DNA of 21,061 bases from Deltaproteobacteria bacterium (lineage in GTDB: Bacteria > Desulfobacterota > DSM-4660 > Desulfatiglandales > Desulfatiglandaceae): contig QMLZ01000027.1 in NCBI GenBank assembly GCA_003646995.1, positions 1 to 21,061 of the forward strand, given 5' to 3'. The notes under the pieces were generated by a model. The model had not been told where the DNA came from and did not search any database. It saw only the letters and a list, made by a program, of their open reading frames with translations. Below, one piece after another: positions 1-7,847 of this stretch; position 1 is the first letter of the stretch, and every line of letters begins with the position of its first letter. Position numbers and translations under genes: made by a program.

Positions 1-237
1 GAGATAATAGGGGGCAGCGAACGCGAGGATCGGTATGATGTGTTGCTTGAAAGAATGAAAGAGACAGGAATTAATCCCAGTGATTATTGGTGGTACCTGG
101 ATCTCAGGAGATTTGGGTCTGCACCTCATTCTGGTTTTGGGCTCGGCCTGGAAAGGCTACTGCAGTTTATCACTGGGCTGTCTAATATCAGGGATGTTAT
201 TCCTTTTCCCAGAACACCGGGTAACCTGGAGTTTTGA
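1..237 (+). CDS. asnS: Asparaginyl-tRNA synthetase, C-terminal end (partial)
   Basis: Only the last 78 residues are present; the gene enters from the left edge in frame 1 and stops at 235-237. They hold the class II aminoacyl-tRNA synthetase motif 3 region: a [13 protein letters not shown] stretch, then a [10 protein letters not shown] stretch, then the ending [11 protein letters not shown]. That ending is typical of AsnRS; AspRS has a related but different tail. The enzyme charges tRNA-Asn with asparagine in the cytoplasm. The stop is followed by 99 bases before the next gene on the same strand. I see no convincing hairpin-plus-T terminator there: a six-base complement (255-260 with 283-288) is separated by a long loop containing an eight-T run, so readthrough is possible. 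Confidence 0.93.
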   Translation, partial: EIIGGSEREDRYDVLLERMKETGINPSDYWWYLDLRRFGSAPHSGFGLGLERLLQFITGLSNIRDVIPFPRTPGNLEF

Positions 238-336
238 AGTGACTGCACCCTAGGAGACCCCTTGCTTTTTTTTGGCGGATGTGGGTCTTCCATTAAAAAG
301 AGGAAGAGAGGGAGGCTGAATCATCAGGCGTTCTAA

Positions 337-1047
337 ATGAAAAGCAAGCCCGAGATAATCAGGAAGTCCTGCCTCAAGGGAGCAGAAGCTGCCCAAGGCG
401 TTGTTGTTGTGATTGACGTGTTCCGGGCTTTCACGTGTGTTCCCCTTTTTTTCCGTTTTGGTGCCAAGAGGGTAATATTGGAAGCCGATCCCTCCCGTGC
501 GCTGGCATTTAAAAATGAGCTGCCCGGCTCAGTGCTGGTTGGGGAGGTTAATGAAGTTCCTATAGAAGGGGGAGATCTTGGCAATTCCCCGATTGAGATA
601 ATTGGAAAGGGCGAAGGGTTTTTCCAGGGCAAAACAGTGATTCACAGGACCACCGCGGGGGTTAGGGGGGTGGCGGCCGTTGCTGATCGGGCACAGCTTG
701 TGATATTAGGTGGTTTCATAATCGCAAGGGCAGTAGCAAGATACATTATGAACCTGGAGGCAGACATGGTAACAATTGTTGCCATGGGTACAAGGGGCCA
801 AGAGCCTTCTCCAGAAGACGAGGCCTGTGCAGATTACCTAGAGCATTTGATATATGGCAAGCCATATGACCATCTGAAGTGGCTTGAAAGAATTGTGTTT
901 CACCAGAGTGCCAAAAAGTTTATTATGGGAACCAAGCCTTACCTGCCTCGGGAAGATCCCATTTTTTGCCTGCAGCGGGACCTTTTGGATTTTGTAATTG
1001 TAGCCGAAAGGAAAGATGGATTGATAGAGGCAAAACTCCGGACATAA
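337..1047 (+). CDS. comB: ComB-family 2-phosphosulfolactate phosphatase-like protein
   Basis: A 236-residue protein matching the ComB family in length and motif order: VVVIDVFRA at residues 23-31, GE followed by GDLGNSP at 69-84, a HRTTAGVRG segment at 103-111, and a PEDEACAD segment at 159-166. Characterised ComB is a Mg-dependent phosphatase that turns 2-phosphosulfolactate into sulfolactate in coenzyme M biosynthesis. The family is also found in many bacteria with no known coenzyme M need, so the substrate here is uncertain. The position where relatives usually read TTNGT is TTAGV here, a change close to the active-site region. The ATG at 337 is directly preceded in frame by a stop (334-336), so it is the earliest start. 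The ribosome site is weak (AGG about 8 bases upstream). It lies between asnS and the kor genes with no link to either pathway visible. Confidence 0.8.
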   Translation: MKSKPEIIRKSCLKGAEAAQGVVVVIDVFRAFTCVPLFFRFGAKRVILEADPSRALAFKNELPGSVLVGEVNEVPIEGGDLGNSPIEIIGKGEGFFQGKTVIHRTTAGVRGVAAVADRAQLVILGGFIIARAVARYIMNLEADMVTIVAMGTRGQEPSPEDEACADYLEHLIYGKPYDHLKWLERIVFHQSAKKFIMGTKPYLPREDPIFCLQRDLLDFVIVAERKDGLIEAKLRT

Positions 1048-1048
1048 T
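1021..1048 (+). promoter_or_regulatory. Possible sigma70-type promoter for the kor operon
   Basis: TTGATA at 1021-1026 and CATAAT at 1043-1048 are 16 bases apart; each matches five of six consensus bases. It lies over the last codons of the comB-like gene and about 80 bases before korD. The kor genes could instead be read through from comB. Prediction from sequence only. Confidence 0.35.
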
Positions 1049-1131
1049 TAGATGGCAATTGGGCAAGCCGGTTAATAAGATGACCAACAGCTACAGCAAG
1101 GAACAGATCAGGCAGGGGATAGGACGGAAAG

Positions 1132-1413
1132 ATGTCTGAAGAAAGCGGTATACAGGAAAGTTCTGAGAACAAGCGCGACAGGGAAAAAAAGAAGTTTTAC
1201 GACCAGCTCATATTCAGGGCCTGGTGTAAATCCTGCGGAATATGCATTGCCTTTTGTCCCAAAAATGTTCTCGGGAAAAACGAGGCTGGAGAGCCTGTAA
1301 TTGAAAGACCCGACGACTGCATAGGGTGCAGGTTTTGCGAGATTCACTGTCCTGATTTTGCCATCACGGTGATAGAGAGAGGCACGGAAGCGGGGGCAGC
1401 AGAGAATGGCTAG
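1132..1413 (+). CDS. korD: 2-oxoacid:ferredoxin oxidoreductase, delta (2x[4Fe-4S] ferredoxin) subunit
   Basis: A 93-residue ferredoxin-like protein. Two full [4Fe-4S] motifs are visible: C32-x2-C35-x2-C38-x3-C42-P and C63-x2-C66-x2-C69-x3-C73-P. A charged N-terminal stretch of about 25 residues precedes them. In this enzyme family the delta subunit passes electrons from the catalytic core to an external ferredoxin. The start ATG follows GGACGGAAAG, a fair ribosome site. The last 8 bases overlap the start of korA, pointing to translational coupling. The order delta-alpha-beta-gamma is that of KorDABC/OorDABC (2-oxoglutarate) enzymes. A 2-ketoisovalerate or other 2-oxoacid substrate cannot be excluded from the ferredoxin alone. 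Confidence 0.88.
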   Translation: MSEESGIQESSENKRDREKKKFYDQLIFRAWCKSCGICIAFCPKNVLGKNEAGEPVIERPDDCIGCRFCEIHCPDFAITVIERGTEAGAAENG

Positions 1414-2548
1414 AAAGAAATCAGGCAAGAGGTACTTTCTTCAAGGTAATGAGGCGGTGGTGGAAGGGGCGCTGGCTGCTGGTTGCTCGTTTTTTGCAGG
1501 CTATCCCATTACTCCTGCTTCCGAGATAAGCGAGATTCTTTCCGAGCGGCTTCCTCAGGTGGGCGGTACCTTCATACAAATGGAAGACGAAATAGCCAGC
1601 ATGGGGGCAATAATAGGGGCCTCCCTTGCCGGGGCGAAAAGCATGACCGCCACGAGTGGGCCGGGATTTTCCTTAATGCAAGAAAATCTGGGATTTGCTT
1701 GCATCGCAGAGGTTCCATGCGTGATTGTGAATGTAATGAGAGGGGGACCCAGTACCGGGCTGCCCACAAATCCTGCTCAGGGTGATGTTATGCAGGCAAG
1801 GTGGGGCACCCATGGTGACCACCCTATAATCGTGCTTGCCACTTCCACTGTTCAGGATAGTTTTGAGCTTACGGTTAAGGCCTTTAACTTTGCTGAGAAA
1901 TACCGCACCCCTGTGGTCTTGCTCTCCGATGAGGTGGTTGCCCATACGAGGGAGACAGTGGAATTACCTTCCAAGGAGGAAGTTCAGGTAATAGACCGCA
2001 TCGCGCCGAGTGTGCCGCCCGAATGGTACATACCCTTTGAGGACAATAGTAGAGGGGTTCCGCCAATGGCAGCGTTCGGTGACGGATACCGCTACCATGT
2101 CACCGGACTGGTGCATGATGTCCGGGGTTTTCCCACCCAGCGTCCGGATGAAATCGAGGCCTTCTTGAGAAGGCTTTTCAGAAAGATTACGCAGGGGTTT
2201 AACGAAATTCAAATCACCAGCGATTTTATGCTGGATGATGCAAAGATTGCAGTAATTGCCTATGGGTCTGTGGCCAGATCGGCAAAGAGGGCGGTACTAG
2301 ATGCAAGGAAAAGAGGGGTTAAGGCGGGTCTCCTGCAGTTGGTGACTTTATTTCCTTTTCCCCGCATGAAAGTTGAGCAAGTACTTAGGCAGTGCCGAGG
2401 AGTATTGGTGCCCGAGCTGAACATGGGTCAGATCAGCAGGGAAGTACACAGGGTGAATCAGGGGAAATGTCAGGTGAGAAAGCTCAATCGTGTGGATGGC
2501 GGCCTTATCACGCCTGATCAGATACTGCCTGAGATATTGAAGATGTAA
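1406..2548 (+). CDS. korA: 2-oxoglutarate (2-oxoacid):ferredoxin oxidoreductase, alpha subunit
   Basis: 380 residues, usual for a KorA-type alpha subunit. Family landmarks are GYPITPASEI at residues 32-41, TSGPGFSLM at 83-91, and a GGPSTGLPT segment near 113-121 followed by the QGD and ARWGTHGDHP region. The C-terminal part carries the transketolase-like domain II (VIAYGSVARSAKRAV and the final PEL-NMGQ stretch). The alpha subunit builds the substrate pocket together with the TPP-bearing beta subunit. The complex oxidatively decarboxylates 2-oxoglutarate to succinyl-CoA with ferredoxin as acceptor, or runs in reverse in reductive carbon fixation. It starts 8 bases inside korD and is followed after 30 bases by korB. 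The substrate assignment rests on operon order and overall resemblance, so 'KorA-like' is the safe reading. Confidence 0.9.
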   Translation: MARKKSGKRYFLQGNEAVVEGALAAGCSFFAGYPITPASEISEILSERLPQVGGTFIQMEDEIASMGAIIGASLAGAKSMTATSGPGFSLMQENLGFACIAEVPCVIVNVMRGGPSTGLPTNPAQGDVMQARWGTHGDHPIIVLATSTVQDSFELTVKAFNFAEKYRTPVVLLSDEVVAHTRETVELPSKEEVQVIDRIAPSVPPEWYIPFEDNSRGVPPMAAFGDGYRYHVTGLVHDVRGFPTQRPDEIEAFLRRLFRKITQGFNEIQITSDFMLDDAKIAVIAYGSVARSAKRAVLDARKRGVKAGLLQLVTLFPFPRMKVEQVLRQCRGVLVPELNMGQISREVHRVNQGKCQVRKLNRVDGGLITPDQILPEILKM

Positions 2549-2578
2549 CCCGGGAGCTTTTGGAAAAGAGAGGGAGTA

Positions 2579-3406
2579 ATGGCGCAACAAGGCACAAAGC
2601 TCATTCATAAGTACTTACGTCACGACAAGAAATTTCCTCACGTGTGGTGCCCGGGTTGTGGAAACGGAATAGTGCTGGGGGCACTGATTCGTGCCATAGA
2701 CAACCTGGGGCTGCAAAAGGATGATGTGGTATTGGTCTCAGGTATTGGGTGTTCAGGGCGGATGCCCGTTTATGTAGACTTCAATACCCTTCACACCACC
2801 CACGGTAGGGCTCTAACTTTTGCGACCGGTATCAAGCTTGTGAGGCCTTATCTTCATGTTATTGTTGTGATGGGCGACGGTGATGCGACGGCAATCGGTG
2901 GAAACCACTTTATCCACGCTGCGCGCCGAAACCTGGATCTGACAGCTGTTATCGTTAACAATCAGATATATGGGATGACAGGTGGGCAACATTCGCCCAC
3001 GACACCTTACGGCTGTAAGGCCACAACGGCTACTTACGGACATATTGAGCATGCCTTTTCTATCTCGGAACTGGCAGTAACCGCCGGCGCGTCATTCGTG
3101 GCAAGGGGTAGTGTTTACCATGCCCGAATGCTGGACGGCATGCTGGAGAAGGCGATAATGAAGAAAGGTTTCAGCGTTGTGGAGGTGATGTCCAATTGCC
3201 ACGTTCAATTTGGCAGGCGAAATCAGATGGGCGATCCGGTTACAATGATGAAATGGCTAAGGGACAATGCAGTACGAGTGGAGAAGGCGAAGAAAATGGA
3301 ACCAGCCGAGCTGAAAGGTAAATTCACCATCGGCGTTCTAGCTGACGTTGAAAAACCGGTTTATACAGAGGAGTACGAGAAGATCCGTGAAGGGGCAAAA
3401 AAATAA
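2579..3406 (+). CDS. korB: 2-oxoglutarate (2-oxoacid):ferredoxin oxidoreductase, beta subunit (TPP-binding)
   Basis: 275 residues. The thiamine diphosphate motif is clear: GDGDATAIGGNH at 99-110, ending in VNN at 126-128. Four cysteines fit the ligands of the single beta-subunit [4Fe-4S] cluster: C24 and C27 in WCPGCGNG, C58 in GIGCSGR, and C207 in SNCHVQFG. The ATG is preceded by AGGGAG at good spacing. The gene is third in korDABC and its 3' end overlaps the probable start of korC by 20 bases. Its last codons are a run of seven A followed at once by the TAA stop. Confidence 0.92.
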   Translation: MAQQGTKLIHKYLRHDKKFPHVWCPGCGNGIVLGALIRAIDNLGLQKDDVVLVSGIGCSGRMPVYVDFNTLHTTHGRALTFATGIKLVRPYLHVIVVMGDGDATAIGGNHFIHAARRNLDLTAVIVNNQIYGMTGGQHSPTTPYGCKATTATYGHIEHAFSISELAVTAGASFVARGSVYHARMLDGMLEKAIMKKGFSVVEVMSNCHVQFGRRNQMGDPVTMMKWLRDNAVRVEKAKKMEPAELKGKFTIGVLADVEKPVYTEEYEKIREGAKK

Positions 3407-4010
3407 AAAACGTAAGAAAAAACAGCAGGGAGCCGCTCGTTACGAAATAAGGCTGGGTGGCTCTGGTGGGCAAGGCATCATTACCGCTGCTAGAATTTTT
3501 GCAGAGGCCGTAAGCGAGCACACCAGGAAATACGTGTGTCAGAGCCAGAGTTACGGGCCGGAAGCCAGGGGGGGAGCCAGCAAGGCAGAGATCGTGATCA
3601 GCGAGGAGCCAATAGATTATCCCAAGGCCACCAAGCCTGACGTGCTGCTGGCAATGAACCAGGCTGCCTGCGACATGTATTTTTCTGACCTTAAACCGGA
3701 TGGAATTCTTGTCATTGACTCAAGCCTTGTGGAGCAGGTCCCGACAAGTAGATCAATCGGGATACCCTTTACTGAGATTGCCAGAAAAGAGGTTGGAAAG
3801 GAACTTGTGGCCAATATGGTAGCGCTGGGCGCCCTCACCTGTTTGACAAAGGCTGTTTCACCCCAAGGTGTTGAAAAGACGCTCTTGTCCAAGGTTCCAA
3901 AGGGAACTGTAGAGATGAACCAGAAGGCCTTTAAGGCAGGTATGAGCGCAGTGAGGAAACTGGGGAGGCTAGACCTACCAAAGCCCGGAGAGGTGGAAGA
4001 GGAACTCTGA
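3387..4010 (+). CDS. korC: 2-oxoglutarate (2-oxoacid):ferredoxin oxidoreductase, gamma subunit
   Basis: A 207-residue protein if read from the GTG at 3387, which has a purine-rich GAGAAG just upstream. The frame stays open back to a TTG at 3348, but those added residues look unlike the family. The domain begins near residue 18 with the glycine-rich GGSGGQG (24-30), followed by SYGPEARGG (55-63), both hallmarks of the gamma subunit. This subunit completes the catalytic core by contacting alpha and beta. The first 14 residues are unusually lysine-rich (KNKKRKKKQQ), coded by an A-rich tract that overlaps the korB stop. The stop is only 4 bases from the end of the convergent regulator gene. Confidence 0.88.
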   Translation: MKGQKNKKRKKKQQGAARYEIRLGGSGGQGIITAARIFAEAVSEHTRKYVCQSQSYGPEARGGASKAEIVISEEPIDYPKATKPDVLLAMNQAACDMYFSDLKPDGILVIDSSLVEQVPTSRSIGIPFTEIARKEVGKELVANMVALGALTCLTKAVSPQGVEKTLLSKVPKGTVEMNQKAFKAGMSAVRKLGRLDLPKPGEVEEEL

Positions 4011-4014
4011 TAGC

Positions 4015-5415
4015 TTATTCAAGGTTGTACTCCCTGATCTTGGACAACAACATAGGACGGCTTATTTCTAGAATCCTGGCAGCCTTTGAGCGATTTCCAT
4101 TAGTCAGCTTGAGGGCCTTTTCAATCAATGTCCGTTCCAATCTCTTGGAGGCCTTCTTGAGAGACAGAGTTTCTTCCGGCTTGTTGACAGAGGGAAGCCC
4201 CTCGTGCTGTGTCATGTGAGACGGGAGCTCGGCCGGGGTGATCCAGCGACCTTGGGCAAGCAGTATGGCCCGCTCAATTACGTTCTCCAATTCCCTTACG
4301 TTGCCAGGCCACGAGTAGGCCATGAGAATGGGCATGGCCTCTGAGCTGAGCCCCTCGATGTTTTTCTTCAACTTCTTGTTGAATAGGTCTATAAAGTACC
4401 CTACAAGCAGAGGAATGTCCCCCCGGCGGTCCCGAAGTGGTGGGAGGTGGATGGTCATCACGTTTATCCTGTAAAATAGGTCTTCCCTGAATCTCCCTTC
4501 TTTCACCTCCCTTTCCAGGTCTTTTGATGTGGCCGCAATGATTCGGACATCCACTTTTTTTGATCCAATGTCTCCGAGAGGAGTGATTTCCTCCTCTTGA
4601 AGCACTCTAAGCAATTTTACCTGTAGAGGCAGGGGCAGATCGCCTATTTCGTCCAGGAAAATGGTGCCGCCATTGGCCTCCTCAAAGCGGCCGGGCTTAT
4701 CTCGCACTGCATCGGTGAAAGCGCCCTTCTTGTAGCCGAAGAGCTCGCTTTCTAACAGGTTTTCGGGGATTCCACCGCAGTTGATGCACACCAGGGGGCC
4801 TGAGGCACGGGCACCGTTTTCATGGATGGCCCTAGCAATGAGCTCTTTGCCGGTTCCGCTTTCTCCTGTTATCAGAACAGTTGTCTTGTGGTCTGCAACC
4901 TTGTCAACCAGGTCAAAGACCTTGGCCATCGCCTCACTTCGGGCAATTATATTTCCGAAGGAATACCGCTTACTTATCTTTTCGAGCTGCTGCTTCAGGA
5001 TGATGTTCTCCCTCTTGAGCCGTTCTCTTTCTTCCGCCTTTTTAAGGGTGAGCAATACTTCATCGGATTTGAATGGCTTTGAAATGTAGTCATAGGCGCC
5101 CATCTTCATTGCCTCAAGGGCTGTCTCGATGGTCCCATAGGCAGACATCATGATAATCGTCTTCTCGGGGAATTTTTCATGGGCAGCCTTTAGAAATGCC
5201 AAGCCATCCATTTCCGGCATTCGTATGTCGCAAAGGATAAAATCATAGTGATTCCCAGCAAGGGCCTCTAGGGCCTGGACCCCGTTGGAGGCGTCACTGA
5301 CCATATAACCGGCCTTGGTCAACATGACCTTGAGCATGTGCCGCATGTTGTCCTCATCATCAACAATGAGAACTCGGGTGAGGGTTTTGTTGTTTGTATG
5401 GTTGTTGTTGCCCAT
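4015..5415 (-). CDS. Sigma54-dependent response regulator, NtrC/AtoC family
   Basis: 466 residues in three domains. The receiver (about 13-126) has acidic D19-D20, phospho-acceptor D63 (LCDIRMPEMDG), S91 and K113. The AAA+ sigma54-interaction domain (about 150-380) has Walker A GESGTGKE at 184-191, the L1-loop motif at 231-236, Walker B ending D255-E256, and an RxDLFYR stretch for the arginine fingers. A Fis-type helix-turn-helix ends the protein (GNRSKAARILEISRP). It would activate sigma54 promoters when phosphorylated. The L1 loop reads GAFTDA rather than the usual GAFTGA. Its gene lies 72 bases downstream of the sensor kinase on the same strand, so the two are very likely partners. The target genes are unknown; the nearby prepilin peptidase suggests, but does not prove, a link to pili or secretion. 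The ATG follows AGGCA. Confidence 0.93.
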   Translation of the reverse strand: MGNNNHTNNKTLTRVLIVDDEDNMRHMLKVMLTKAGYMVSDASNGVQALEALAGNHYDFILCDIRMPEMDGLAFLKAAHEKFPEKTIIMMSAYGTIETALEAMKMGAYDYISKPFKSDEVLLTLKKAEERERLKRENIILKQQLEKISKRYSFGNIIARSEAMAKVFDLVDKVADHKTTVLITGESGTGKELIARAIHENGARASGPLVCINCGGIPENLLESELFGYKKGAFTDAVRDKPGRFEEANGGTIFLDEIGDLPLPLQVKLLRVLQEEEITPLGDIGSKKVDVRIIAATSKDLEREVKEGRFREDLFYRINVMTIHLPPLRDRRGDIPLLVGYFIDLFNKKLKKNIEGLSSEAMPILMAYSWPGNVRELENVIERAILLAQGRWITPAELPSHMTQHEGLPSVNKPEETLSLKKASKRLERTLIEKALKLTNGNRSKAARILEISRPMLLSKIREYNLE

Positions 5416-5487
5416 TGCCTAATAATACATCCCTACGTATGCCTTTGAATTTGATCTACCAACCCCAATATAATCTGATTTGCATCT

Positions 5488-7035
5488 CTATTCCCCCTTG
5501 GCCAATGGCAACGTCACATGTATGGTGGCCCCTTGGCCTTCTTGGCTTTCTGCCCAGATATCTCCCCCCATCTGTTCCACTATCCGGTAGGACACGGCAA
5601 GCCCCAACCCTGTGCCTTTCCCGGGTTCCTTTGTTGAATAGAAAGGGTCAAATATGCGCTCTATTGAGTCGCGGCCGATGCCACAGCCTGTATCCTGCAT
5701 GCTGATCTTAATAGTTCCATGGGTATTCTGGGTGCTTATCTTGATTTTGGCATCGCCCCACACGCTGCATGTCTTTCGCTTCTCTTCAATGGCATCGGCA
5801 GCATTGAGGAGGATGTTTACAAATACTTGCTTTAATCTGTTTTCGTCCCCCATGACCGCGTCCTGTGGCGACATGAACTCGGTTTCAATGCTGATATTTC
5901 TCATAATAGGCTGGGGTGCCAGCATTTCGATGGTTTCTGAAAGTAAGGCGTGCACGCCTATACGCCTTAAGATGGGAGGAGATGGTCTAGAGTAATCCAA
6001 CAGCTGTCTGATTATCTTGTTGATGCGGTTTATCTCGGACTCGCACCGCTCCAGGGCATCCTTGATCTCGGGTTCAGATAATTCTCCATTCTTGATGAGG
6101 TCGAGATACCCGAGCACGACGCCAACGGGGTTGCCTACCTCATGGGCCACTCCGGCGGCCAGCCGCCCCACAGAGGCAAGTTTTTCTGACCGTATCACCT
6201 CTTCCTGGGTTCTCTTGAGTTCTTCATTTGCTGCCCGCAGAGACGCGATATGTTCTTTCAATTCCCTTTTGTTTTCCTCCAGCTTGCTGAGCATCATTTT
6301 CAGGGAATGAAAAAGCTGGCCTATCTCGTTTTTGGAGGGCTCTGGGGGCAAGGCCAGTGGTTCGCCTTCCTTGAATTGTTCTGTGACCTTTAGTAGCTTC
6401 TGAATCGGTCTTATGACCACTCGAGAAAGGAGATACATTCCAGTGGCCAGAAGAATAACCGTGTTAAGAAGTATGTAGATAAGTATCAGCCTCTCTGTCC
6501 GCCTGAGGTGGGAATAGAGATCCTGCAGGTGCGAAGATAGGGCAAGGGCTCCTATAACCCTGCCCCCGGCTTTTACCGGGGCGGATACCTGCAATGTTTC
6601 GTAGCCAAGCCAGATAACCGCCCAGGTACTTCCGTGGAAGGAAAAGGAAGTTTCTTGTGTGATAATGCTCTGGCGGCAAAGCGCCACTGCTATTTGTGTT
6701 CCCTTTCTCCAGCCCCCAAGTGTCCATTGTGAGCCGCCCACGGCAGGGACAAAAACAAAATCCTTGAAATCTCCTGGCTTCAAAAAGCCTTTCACCTTTA
6801 CCCGCAGTTGCACATCTTTATCGACCTGAAGTGATTCCCCATTGTCCTGCAAACTTGATTGAATGAGCAACGCAAGCCCGTTTGCCAGGGTTATTCCTTC
6901 TTTTACCCGCGCACGAATAAGGTCGTTTTCGGCCAGCTTGATCATGATTACATTGATTAGGATCATGGCGGCCAGAATGAGGAAAATCAAGTTGGCCAAG
7001 ATTCCGGTCCTAAGGCTGTAGAATGCCTTTCCCAC
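5488..7035 (-). CDS. Membrane sensor histidine kinase (NtrB/ZraS-like, HAMP)
   Basis: 515 residues. A transmembrane helix at about 11-33 is followed by a periplasmic sensor region to about 180 (PAS/Cache-like size, family not identified). A second helix spans about 183-204, then a HAMP linker (205-255), a coiled coil (250-283), and a HisKA domain with phospho-accepting H298 in GVAHEVGNP. The ATPase domain has N-box N407/N411, G1 DTGCGIG at 448-454, an FDPFYSTK F-box and GKGTGLGL at 472-479. All catalytic motifs are intact. The start is GTG at 7035, supported by AGGGAG 8 bases upstream. It begins 12 bases after the prepilin peptidase stop and precedes the response regulator, so pilD-kinase-regulator is probably one transcript. 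It is not PilS-like in topology, since PilS has six membrane helices. Confidence 0.92.
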   Translation of the reverse strand: MGKAFYSLRTGILANLIFLILAAMILINVIMIKLAENDLIRARVKEGITLANGLALLIQSSLQDNGESLQVDKDVQLRVKVKGFLKPGDFKDFVFVPAVGGSQWTLGGWRKGTQIAVALCRQSIITQETSFSFHGSTWAVIWLGYETLQVSAPVKAGGRVIGALALSSHLQDLYSHLRRTERLILIYILLNTVILLATGMYLLSRVVIRPIQKLLKVTEQFKEGEPLALPPEPSKNEIGQLFHSLKMMLSKLEENKRELKEHIASLRAANEELKRTQEEVIRSEKLASVGRLAAGVAHEVGNPVGVVLGYLDLIKNGELSEPEIKDALERCESEINRINKIIRQLLDYSRPSPPILRRIGVHALLSETIEMLAPQPIMRNISIETEFMSPQDAVMGDENRLKQVFVNILLNAADAIEEKRKTCSVWGDAKIKISTQNTHGTIKISMQDTGCGIGRDSIERIFDPFYSTKEPGKGTGLGLAVSYRIVEQMGGDIWAESQEGQGATIHVTLPLAKGE

Positions 7036-7047
7036 TTGCTTTTCTCC

Positions 7048-7824
7048 CTATACAAAAAGGGCCGAGTACCATGCCACTAGCGAATCTCCAAAAAACAAAT
7101 AAATGAGGCTTCCCATCGCAAGGAAGGGGCCGAAGGGGATCTTTACCCGTATCCCTTTGCCGCTTGCTACCAATGCCCCCCCTCCTATAATGATCCCAAG
7201 GAGCGACGAAATAAGCACAACAAAGGGCAGGGCCTTCCATCCCATCCATGCGCCTATCATGGCAAGCAGCTTTATGTCGCCCCCTCCCATACCTTCTTTA
7301 CCGGTGATTTTTTCAAATACCACCGCTATCAGCAGCAGGGCTCCACCCCCTGCAACTATCCCTATGGCTGAGTCCAGCCACGTAAGATGCCGCAATAGGA
7401 AAGAGGCCAGGAAGCCAATGAGAATTCCCGGCAAGGATATGACGTCCGGTATTAGCTTGTGATGAAGGTCTATGAATGTTATCACTACCAGTGATCCGGC
7501 GAACAGTAGCTGCAAGATATATTGATAACTAATCCCATATCTGATAAACAGGGCAAGGCTTATGATTCCCATGATCAGTTCAACCAACGGGTACTGGATG
7601 GATATGGGTTGCTTACACTGCCTGCACTTACCCCGTAGCAGGATGTAGCTCACAATCGGGATATTATCATAGAACGGTATTTGGAATCCGCAATGGGGAC
7701 AACTTGAAGGTGGAGAAACAATGGATTTCCCCATGGGCAATCGATATATGCATACATTGGCAAAGCTCCCAAGCACTAAACCGAAGAGAAATGAAAAGAT
7801 TGAGTACATAGTATAAGGGGCCAT
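7048..7824 (-). CDS. pilD: Type IV prepilin peptidase / leader peptidase-methyltransferase (A24 family)
   Basis: 258 residues, a usual length. The N-terminal methyltransferase part carries the zinc-type cysteine pairs C42-x2-C45 and C67-x2-C70. The two catalytic aspartates of the A24 family are D119 (TFIDLHHKLIPD) and D183 (GGGDIKLL). About seven to eight hydrophobic helices place it in the inner membrane. It cuts the leader of type IV prepilins or type II secretion pseudopilins and N-methylates the new end. No pilin or secretion gene is in the window, so its clients are unknown. ATG at 7824 has AGGAAC upstream; a second in-frame ATG lies five codons on. Its start is 23 bases from the divergent YciO-type gene. 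Confidence 0.94.
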   Translation of the reverse strand: MAPYTMYSIFSFLFGLVLGSFANVCIYRLPMGKSIVSPPSSCPHCGFQIPFYDNIPIVSYILLRGKCRQCKQPISIQYPLVELIMGIISLALFIRYGISYQYILQLLFAGSLVVITFIDLHHKLIPDVISLPGILIGFLASFLLRHLTWLDSAIGIVAGGGALLLIAVVFEKITGKEGMGGGDIKLLAMIGAWMGWKALPFVVLISSLLGIIIGGGALVASGKGIRVKIPFGPFLAMGSLIYLFFGDSLVAWYSALFV

Positions 7825-7847
7825 TATTGTTCCTTTCGGAGTCGTTT

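Noticed and set aside
241..300. AGACCC/GGGTCT complement and T run after asnS as a terminator
   Set aside because: The T run is inside the loop rather than after the stem, and the loop is over 20 bases, so it does not fit an intrinsic terminator.
1080..1139. A 19-codon ORF before korD
   Set aside because: No ribosome site, no known leader peptide pattern, and it simply overlaps the korD start; too short to support.
3397..3406. A-AAA-AAA slippery heptamer in register just before the korB stop
   Set aside because: A -1 shift leads to a short extension and a stop, not into korC, whose frame would need +1. No stimulating hairpin is seen, and korC has its own start, so programmed frameshifting is unlikely.
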